Shown piece after piece: positions 1 through 4,989 of a stretch of 6,254 nt of DNA (the stretch's first letter is position 1; the number at the start of each line of letters is the position of its first letter). The stretch is taken from contig VXPR01000444.1 in assembly GCA_009839405.1 (NCBI GenBank), positions 1 to 6,254 on the forward strand, in the 5' to 3' direction. The notes under the pieces are model-generated. The model was not told the DNA's origin, ran no database searches, and saw nothing but the letters and a program-made list of their open reading frames with translations. The position numbers and the translations under genes were made by a program. The stretch is from Gammaproteobacteria bacterium. GTDB taxonomy: Bacteria > Pseudomonadota > Gammaproteobacteria > Pseudomonadales > Azotimanducaceae.

Positions 1-64
1 GGGAGTGACAGGAGTGCACGCCACGACCGTTGTTGGGGGGCGCGAGGGCTTTCCTGTCACTCCC
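1..64. repeat. Perfect 13-bp inverted repeat (1-13 / 52-64), probable tail of a second palindromic element
   Basis: gggagtgacagga (1-13) is the exact reverse complement of tcctgtcactccc (52-64), with 38 nt between. Positions 52-64 form the left flank of the palindromic element at 58-118. Bases 1-13 therefore look like the same flank of another copy in the opposite orientation, with its body left of the window, giving a BIME-like inverted pair. The intervening DNA (14-51) shows no gene. It contains cgcgaggg (41-48), which can also pair with 65-72. Confidence 0.65.
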
Positions 65-118
65 CCCTCGCGGGGGAGTCGAGAAACGGCGTTCCTCGCC
101 GTTTGTCGGAGGGGGGTG
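58..118 (-). repeat. REP/BIME-like palindromic extragenic element
   Basis: Twelve bases beyond the TAG of the last gene lies a nested palindrome. The outer arms are cccccctc (62-69) and gagggggg (109-116), complementary over 8 bp. Inside or competing with them are ctccccc/gggggag (60-66 with 72-78, 5-nt loop) and aaacggcg/cgccgttt (84-91 with 97-104, 5-nt loop). This plan, with a C-run/G-run hairpin, a second hairpin and a closing G-run, matches from memory the short repetitive intergenic palindromes of many GC-rich Pseudomonadota (REP, or RIME-like in rhizobia). Copy number elsewhere in the genome cannot be seen. Such elements often end transcripts or protect mRNA 3' ends. The element may extend to 52 (see the inverted copy at 1-13). 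Confidence 0.6.
84..104 (-). terminator. Hairpin downstream of the operon, weak candidate terminator
   Basis: A perfect 8-bp stem (84-91 with 97-104) with a 5-nt loop begins 26 nt past the stop at 130. On the minus strand the stem ends in GTTT followed by CTCGA, so the U-tract is short and a classical Rho-independent terminator is only weakly supported. The neighbouring hairpin 60-78 could add to the structure. Confidence 0.35.
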
Positions 119-129
119 CAGAGTCCGCG

Positions 130-2517
130 CTAGCCGAAGGCACCAGCAGTGCGCAGGCGTTCGTATTCAGCGCCGTCGAGACCCAGCACGCCGCCCATCA
201 CCTCGCGGTTGTGCTGGCCGAGGCAAGGCGCTGGCGTCCGCAGGCGCGGCGGCGTGCGGGAGTAGATGGTGGCCGGGCCGTCGTAGGGCGTGGGGCCCAT
301 GACAGGATGGTTCAGCGTCACAAAGAAACGACGGTGTGCGAGCTGCTCGTCTTGGTAGAGGTCCGCAGGGCGAGCCACGACATGCGCCGGCACGCCGTGG
401 CCGCGCAAGGAGGCCGCGGCGGCGAAGGCATCGCGCGACTTGCACCACGCCGTCAAGGCCGCATCGAGACCGTCGCCCGCATCGTCTCTGCCGGCCAGTC
501 CAAGCGCGCGCGCCAATGCCTCGCGCTCGGCGTCTGTCTCCACGCCCACCGCGATGTAGCGATGGGTGCCACGACAGGCGAAGACGCCGTGTGGATCGAG
601 CTGTAGCGAGCCCTGTCCCAATCGGGTGGCGACGCTGCCGTTTGCCGCGTGTTCGAGCACCAACGGTTCGAGGAAGCGAATGCCGCACTCGATCTGCGAG
701 ACATCGATGTACTGCCCCTTGCCCGTGCGCTGCCTGTGCAGGAGCGCGGCGCCGAGGGTAGCGGTGGCGAAGCGTGGCGTGATGAAGTCCGTGTAGGCGC
801 CCCACGGCCCGGAAGGCGGACGGTCTTGCCAGCCAACGAGCCCGAACAGTCCCGCAATGGCCGCGCCCTGGCCGCCGAAACCGGAGTAGGTTCGCTCGCG
901 CCCGGTCTGACCTCTCATGCAAGTGGATAGCATGATGAGGTCGTCACGCCCGCACGAGAGCGTGTCCCAATCGAGGCCGAAGCGAGCCATGGTGCCCGGC
1001 GAGAAGCTCTCGAGCACCACGTCCGCCCAGTCCGCCATGCGCCGGGCGATGCGCAGCCCCTCCGCGTTCTTGAGGTCCAGCGTAATGCCGCGCTTGGAGG
1101 TGTTGAAGTTGGCCATGAACTGCGCCCGGTCGGGGTGGCGCTTGCCGTCCTTGAACGGCGCCGATGTGCGCAGGAGGTCAAGCCGGCTGGCGGACTCGAT
1201 CCGCACCACCGTGGCGCCATGATCCGCCAGCGCCTTGCCGATCATGGGACCGACACCCACCCAACTGAAGTCGGCCACGCGCAGCCCCTCGAAAGGCGAC
1301 GAATTACGCCGCGACGAAGAAGATGCCTGCCGGCGCGCCTCCACTTTGCCATGATCGGCGGGCGTCTCGCCCTGCACATCGCTCGCAAATCGCGTGCTCG
1401 CCGTTGACTCGCCGACGGTCGGGGCGTGGCGCGCACGCGACAGCGGCGTTCGGGACAGCCGTGCGAAGGGACCGGCGTAACGCCGCCCGTCGCACTGCAC
1501 CCAATAGTCGCGGTCGTCGAGCTGCGGATCGGTGGCGAGATCCGCGACCGTGTAGATGGCGGCAAGGGTCAGGCCGTGCTTGGCCGAGAACGACTGGACC
1601 TCGCGCTTCGTGTGCAGCGCCAAGACATCCACGACGCGTTCCGCCGCAATGCGCAAGTCTTCCGCTTCGATGTCACCCGCAGCCAGCGCCGCCAGCCAGC
1701 TTGTCATGTCTCGCCCGCGCAGGGCCTCGGGCACATCGAGCCCGTTTTCCTCCGCCCAGCGCAGTAGCGCATGGAAGGTGCGTTCGCCGATGACCGGCAT
1801 CTGCAAGCGGAGCTGGGCATGGCCGTCGCGACAGGGCACGATGTTCGGCAGCTTGAGACCCGGTGCGACCAAGGGCGGCAACTGCCCCCGAAACTCGCTG
1901 GTTCCCGGAGGATTGCGCCCGGTGTTCGGCGGAAAGCCGGTGGCGTTCATCAGCGTCCAGACGATGCAGGCCTGCGCGGAAACATCCAGGTGTTGCCCCA
2001 GCCCGGAGCGTTCCCTCGCGTTGAGCGCCACCACGATGTCGGCGGCCGCCTGCGCGCCGGCATGGAACGCCGCCTGCGGCATTGCGCCCATGGGCAGCGG
2101 CGGGCGGTCGCCGTTGCCTTGCAGGTTGACGAGGCCCCCTGCGGCTTCAACGGTGACCTCGGCGGCTGGCGCATCCGCCAATGGGCCACCGAGGCCAAAC
2201 GGCGTCACGCAGGCATGGATCAAGCGCGGAAAGCGCTCATTCAGCGCCCCGCGGAAGCCGGACTCGATGAATACATCCGCGTCCGAGAGATACGGCTCCG
2301 GGTCCTCCGCAACCACGCTGTGCTTGCCGGCACCCATCGCAGCCCAATACAGCGACTCTCCCGCGTGGAATGGCCCCACGCGGCGCGAGTCACACCCGGC
2401 GGCCGGCTCGATTTTGATGACCTCGGCGCCAAGCTCGGCGAGGATGCGTCCCGCCATTTCGCCCCAGCGCGTGGTGGCGTCGACGACGCGAGTGCCGGTG
2501 AGCGGTGGCGCCGTCAC
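130..2517 (-). CDS. Tandem two-domain CaiB/BaiF CoA-transferase fusion (degenerate N-half, canonical C-half)
   Basis: This 795-aa protein is twice the family length. Domain 1 covers about 1-370: LTGTRVVDATTRWGE (6-20), AELGAEVIKIEP (27-38), FGLGGPLADAP (107-117), GLGQHLDVSAQAC (172-184), then APTVGEST (365-372), a relic of the family's APTLGQHN end motif. A Ser/Arg/Ala-rich linker follows (about 373-408). Domain 2 covers about 409-795: EGLRVADFSWVGVGP (410-424), NTSKRGITLDLKNAEG (472-487), VVLESFSPGTMARFGLD (500-516), GKGQYIDVSQIEC (599-611) and CLGQHNREVM (765-774). Domain 2 keeps Glu610 at the catalytic position. Domain 1 has Ala183 (codon 1971-1969) there and cannot use a carboxylate nucleophile. 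The GTG start overlaps the preceding TGA as GTGA with no clear Shine-Dalgarno, so translation is probably coupled. Tandem members such as the DMSP enzyme DddD are known, but nothing here supports that substrate. The product probably folds as a pseudo-dimer with one working site (inference). Confidence 0.94.
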   Translation of the reverse strand: MTAPPLTGTRVVDATTRWGEMAGRILAELGAEVIKIEPAAGCDSRRVGPFHAGESLYWAAMGAGKHSVVAEDPEPYLSDADVFIESGFRGALNERFPRLIHACVTPFGLGGPLADAPAAEVTVEAAGGLVNLQGNGDRPPLPMGAMPQAAFHAGAQAAADIVVALNARERSGLGQHLDVSAQACIVWTLMNATGFPPNTGRNPPGTSEFRGQLPPLVAPGLKLPNIVPCRDGHAQLRLQMPVIGERTFHALLRWAEENGLDVPEALRGRDMTSWLAALAAGDIEAEDLRIAAERVVDVLALHTKREVQSFSAKHGLTLAAIYTVADLATDPQLDDRDYWVQCDGRRYAGPFARLSRTPLSRARHAPTVGESTASTRFASDVQGETPADHGKVEARRQASSSSRRNSSPFEGLRVADFSWVGVGPMIGKALADHGATVVRIESASRLDLLRTSAPFKDGKRHPDRAQFMANFNTSKRGITLDLKNAEGLRIARRMADWADVVLESFSPGTMARFGLDWDTLSCGRDDLIMLSTCMRGQTGRERTYSGFGGQGAAIAGLFGLVGWQDRPPSGPWGAYTDFITPRFATATLGAALLHRQRTGKGQYIDVSQIECGIRFLEPLVLEHAANGSVATRLGQGSLQLDPHGVFACRGTHRYIAVGVETDAEREALARALGLAGRDDAGDGLDAALTAWCKSRDAFAAAASLRGHGVPAHVVARPADLYQDEQLAHRRFFVTLNHPVMGPTPYDGPATIYSRTPPRLRTPAPCLGQHNREVMGGVLGLDGAEYERLRTAGAFG

Positions 2518-3737
2518 GGCAGTCGCGGCTTCGTGCCGATGACGCCCTTCTCCGCCAACGCCGCGATTTCGTCCGCCTTAAGGCCGAGCACTTCCGACAG
2601 CACCTCAAAGTTGTGCTGGCCGAGGGTCGGCGCCGGACGGTCGATGTCGAACGGCGCTTCGCCAACGCGATAGGGCGGCGCCGGATGCGGCAGCTCGCCA
2701 ACATACTCGCGCTGCATCATCTTCCAGAAGCCCCGCGCCGCGAGGTGCGGGTCCGTGGTGAGTTCCAACCCGCCGGCCAAGCGTGCCGCCGGCACACCCG
2801 CTTCCTGCAACTCCGGCATCAAGAGTTCGACAACCTGCGTCGAGGTAAAGGCTCGGACGGCGTCGTCGAGTTCCTTCCACCGCGCCAGCCGATCCGCGAC
2901 ATCGCCGAATCCGGTGATGCCACTCGCCGCCTCGAACGCCTTCCACTCCGCTTCCGAGCGAACCTGGATGACGATCCACTCATCGTCGCCGGCACAGGGA
3001 TAGACGCCGTTCGGCGCGTGTTCGAGGGAGCGGTTGCCGAGTCGCCGCGGCGGCGAGCCGGTGACGGACTGCGTGAGGATGCCCTTGATGCCGAGCGGAA
3101 ACAGGCACTCGGACTGCGACAGGTCGAGGTGCTGGCCCTTGCCGGTTCTGCGCCGGGCACGAAGCGCTGTGAGCAGCGCCGCAGCGCCGTTGAGGCCGCC
3201 CACCGAGTCGCCAAGCGCGACGTGGATCATGGTGGGGGGCATGGATTCCTCGCCAGACTGATGCGGCAGGCCCGACGCCTGCTCCACCGTGGAGCCGTAG
3301 GCACGATAGCCTTGCCAAGGCCCGCTGCTGCCGAAGGCCGGCATCGAGATCATCACAATTTCGGGATTGGCCTTCGCCAGCACCGGGAAATCGAGGCCGA
3401 GCTTCGGCAGCACGCCGGCGGAATAGTTCTCCACCACCACGTCGGAGATGGCCACCAGCCGCAGGAGGAGGTCTGCCCCTTCCGGGGTCGAAAGGTCGAG
3501 CGTCAAGTCGCGCTTGTTTCGGTTCACCATGTTGAAGGCCGGCGACATCTCGGCGCCGCCCTCATCGATCCACTCTTGGGTGGCCTCCCAGCCACGCCAC
3601 CAGTCGAACCGGACGCAACCCTCCACCTTGATGACGTCGGCACCCATGTCGGCGAGATGCCGCGCCGCCAACGGACCGGCCCAGCCCATGGAAAGATCGA
3701 CCACGCGCACGCCTTCGAGCAGGTTCGGCCGGGTCAT
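2514..3737 (-). CDS. CaiB/BaiF (family III) CoA-transferase, canonical full-length
   Basis: At 407 aa this has the usual length of the family, which transfers CoA between acyl-CoA donors and free acids through an enzyme-bound anhydride/thioester. Motifs in order are LEGVRVVDLSMGWAGPLAARHLADMGADVIKVE (split: 7-20 and 21-39), NRNKRDLTLDLSTPEG (72-87), VVVENYSAGVLPKLGLD (100-116), SSGPWQGY (137-144), GDSVGG (176-181), TGKGQHLDLSQSEC (198-211), NGVYPC (243-248) and the terminal APTLGQHNFEVL (369-380). Glu210 sits where formyl-CoA transferase and CaiB have catalytic Asp169. Glu is common there in related uncharacterised members. The ATG start follows the previous stop by 4 nt and has only a weak AGG, so translation is probably coupled. 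The TGA stop overlaps the next start. Substrates are not deducible. Its catalytic half-site resembles the C-terminal half of the next protein, down to the Cys after the Glu. Confidence 0.96.
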   Translation of the reverse strand: MTRPNLLEGVRVVDLSMGWAGPLAARHLADMGADVIKVEGCVRFDWWRGWEATQEWIDEGGAEMSPAFNMVNRNKRDLTLDLSTPEGADLLLRLVAISDVVVENYSAGVLPKLGLDFPVLAKANPEIVMISMPAFGSSGPWQGYRAYGSTVEQASGLPHQSGEESMPPTMIHVALGDSVGGLNGAAALLTALRARRRTGKGQHLDLSQSECLFPLGIKGILTQSVTGSPPRRLGNRSLEHAPNGVYPCAGDDEWIVIQVRSEAEWKAFEAASGITGFGDVADRLARWKELDDAVRAFTSTQVVELLMPELQEAGVPAARLAGGLELTTDPHLAARGFWKMMQREYVGELPHPAPPYRVGEAPFDIDRPAPTLGQHNFEVLSEVLGLKADEIAALAEKGVIGTKPRLP

Positions 3738-3741
3738 GCGC

Positions 3742-4863
3742 CTACGCTCGGGCCGCCGCGAGCGCCATCGAACCCAGCGCCGCCACGTCGCCGCCGCGAG
3801 TGGCAGGGGTGCGGAACAGGCGAAATGGCGTCACCGGAGCCACGAAGCCCTCTTGCCCCGGTGGCCGCACCTCATCGAACGCCCGTCGGGCGACGTATTG
3901 GTCCACCGTGAACAGTTGCTCCATCGTCGGCACCAACGCCAGCGGGATGCGCGCGCCCTGACCCCGGTTGAAGAGCTCAGTCGCGCTCCGCTCCCGCACC
4001 CGCTCGTGGATGAGCGGGTCAAGCATGTCCGCATCCTGCAAGCGGCCGACCGCGCTCTGGTACTGCGGCACATCGGCGAACTCCTGCATGTCGAGCAAGG
4101 CACAGAAGCTCTTCCACTGCGAGGGCGTGAGCGCGGTGACGCCGAGCCAGCCGTCGCGGCATGGATAGATGCCGAGCGGATAGGTGGGCGGGTAGCGGTT
4201 CACGCCCATGCGCCGTACGCGGCGACCGCTGCGGTGGCCGCCCACGCCACCGACCTCCGTGAAGCAGAGGTTGGCCTCGAAGATGCTCGTGTCGAGCCGA
4301 ACCGGGCCTCGGGCATTGCCGATCTCCCGGGCGATCACCTGACCGAGCGTGCCGATGTAGGCGGCGAGGCCGCCGACGACCTGTGCCTGGCAGCCGGCGG
4401 GGAGGATGGGCGGGCCCTCTTCGGCACCAATGCCCCGCACCATGCCGATGAGCGACTGAACCACGCCGTCCGTGCCTTGATAGTCCGCATACGGTCCCGT
4501 GCGTCCGAACCACGTCACCGTGGAAACCACAACATTGGGGGCAAGGGCCGCGAAATGCCTGCAATCGAACCGTCCGTCGTCGAGCACCACCTGCGCCCCC
4601 CGCGCCAAGTCGCGGACCTCACCAGGCGACTCGACCACCGCGCTCGCCTTGTTGGTGGAGAGCCAAGCGTGGAGGGCGCTGTTTTCGGGGGCCGGGGCGC
4701 CGGGCAGAAACGGCGCTTCCCGCCGCGTGGCGAAGCCATCGGGTGGCTCGGCATTGACCACCACCGCCCCATGATCCGCAAACAGCTTGCCGCAATAGGC
4801 CGTGGCGATGCTCCCGGCGGCATCCACCACCCGAATGCCCGCCAGCGCGGCTTCGTCACTCAT
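3742..4863 (-). CDS. Divergent, short CaiB/BaiF (family III) CoA-transferase
   Basis: This 373-aa protein belongs to the cytosolic family that moves CoA between carboxylic acids. Visible family marks are the N-terminal LAGIRVVDA unit (8-15) followed by KLFADHGAVVVNAEPP (26-41), the turn WFGRTGPYADYQG (118-130), LDTSIFEAN (190-198), with Glu196 at the family's catalytic position, and the YPCRDGWLGV strand (233-242). It is degenerate in three ways. The usual GxGQ before the active-site strand reads ARGPVRLD (184-191). The segment carrying the N..K..LTLDL...EG and GLD motifs is shortened. The C-terminus stops without the GQHN motif seen near the end of its neighbour. Its start is supported by GGGAAGGG 7 nt upstream of the ATG. 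It ends in TAG, 4 nt before the next gene, implying coupled expression. It may be a supporting subunit of a heteromer with the following protein (inference); a divergent active enzyme is the alternative. Confidence 0.9.
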   Translation of the reverse strand: MSDEAALAGIRVVDAAGSIATAYCGKLFADHGAVVVNAEPPDGFATRREAPFLPGAPAPENSALHAWLSTNKASAVVESPGEVRDLARGAQVVLDDGRFDCRHFAALAPNVVVSTVTWFGRTGPYADYQGTDGVVQSLIGMVRGIGAEEGPPILPAGCQAQVVGGLAAYIGTLGQVIAREIGNARGPVRLDTSIFEANLCFTEVGGVGGHRSGRRVRRMGVNRYPPTYPLGIYPCRDGWLGVTALTPSQWKSFCALLDMQEFADVPQYQSAVGRLQDADMLDPLIHERVRERSATELFNRGQGARIPLALVPTMEQLFTVDQYVARRAFDEVRPPGQEGFVAPVTPFRLFRTPATRGGDVAALGSMALAAARA

Positions 4864-4989
4864 CCCCGATCCCTTCCCTGCACGGCAGGCAAGAATAGCG
4901 GACTGCGAGCGGAGGCGAGCCGGCGTCGAGCGGATACCGGCGTCGATTGGATACAGGAGTAACCGGTCGGCCCTGCCGTTCCCTGCGGT
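4864..4989 (-). other. 126-bp intergenic gap between carboxylase and CoA-transferase genes
   Basis: This is the only sizeable gap between the genes. It contains an imperfect 17-bp tandem repeat (4920-4953) and a strong Shine-Dalgarno-like GGGAAGGG (minus strand, 4878-4871), 7 nt before the ATG at 4863. A small 5-bp hairpin (4877-4881 with 4885-4889, 3-nt loop) abuts that site. I see no convincing sigma-70 promoter; the best -10-like hexamer, TATTCT (4897-4892), has no matching -35. I also see no terminator with a U-tract after the carboxylase stop. The gap is long enough for an internal promoter or operator, so the transferase genes may be transcribed separately or read through from the carboxylase. 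Confidence 0.6.
4920..4953. repeat. Imperfect tandem 17-bp direct repeat, possible operator
   Basis: Copy 1 (4920-4936) is ccggcgtcgagcggata and copy 2 (4937-4953) is ccggcgtcgattggata. They are directly adjacent and identical at 15 of 17 positions, differing only at the dinucleotide gc/tt. The repeat lies 57-90 bp upstream of the ATG at 4863 on the transcribed strand, in non-coding DNA. A 17-bp spacing places two copies on nearly the same side of the helix if rotated by about 1.6 turns, so cooperative binding is not clearly favoured. A regulator site is one reading; a replication-slippage duplication is the other. Confidence 0.7.

Noticed and set aside
1..72. An H-type pseudoknot (1-13/52-64 with 41-48/65-72) suggesting a structured RNA
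   Set aside because: The two 3' strands are directly adjacent, leaving no loop to span the 13-bp stem, so both helices are unlikely to coexist. They are better read as competing pairings in inverted repeats.
30..606. Plus-strand frames at the left end (30-302, 103-606) as small genes across the non-coding region
   Set aside because: They run through the palindromic element and then antisense to the fused transferase, with low-complexity Arg/Gly/Ala composition and no ribosome-binding site that I can see.
130..2517. Assigning the fused protein as DddD (DMSP CoA-transferase/lyase)
   Set aside because: Tandem length and an active site in the second half agree, but no DMSP genes (transporter, dddB/C, regulator) are nearby, and I see no DddD-specific motif. 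The neighbours point to an acyl-CoA carboxylase context.
2000..2517. Fusion as an assembly artefact joining two separate genes
   Set aside because: The frame is continuous through the linker at about residues 373-408, and domain 1 ends with a recognisable relic of the family's C-terminal motif before domain 2 begins. A clean in-frame join is more likely real, though read-level checking was not possible.
4892..4920. Sigma-70 promoter before the 373-aa gene (TATTCT at 4897-4892, minus strand)
   Set aside because: Only 4 of 6 bases match the -10 consensus, and the hexamer at a 17-nt spacing (GCTCGC) is nothing like TTGACA.
1556..4962. Long plus-strand open frames antisense to the CoA-transferase genes (about 1556-2542, 2505-3911, 3448-4962)
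   Set aside because: Their products are Arg/Pro/Ala/His-rich and show no family motifs. They arise because GC-rich codon use on the minus strand leaves few stops opposite, while the minus frames carry clear conserved motifs throughout.
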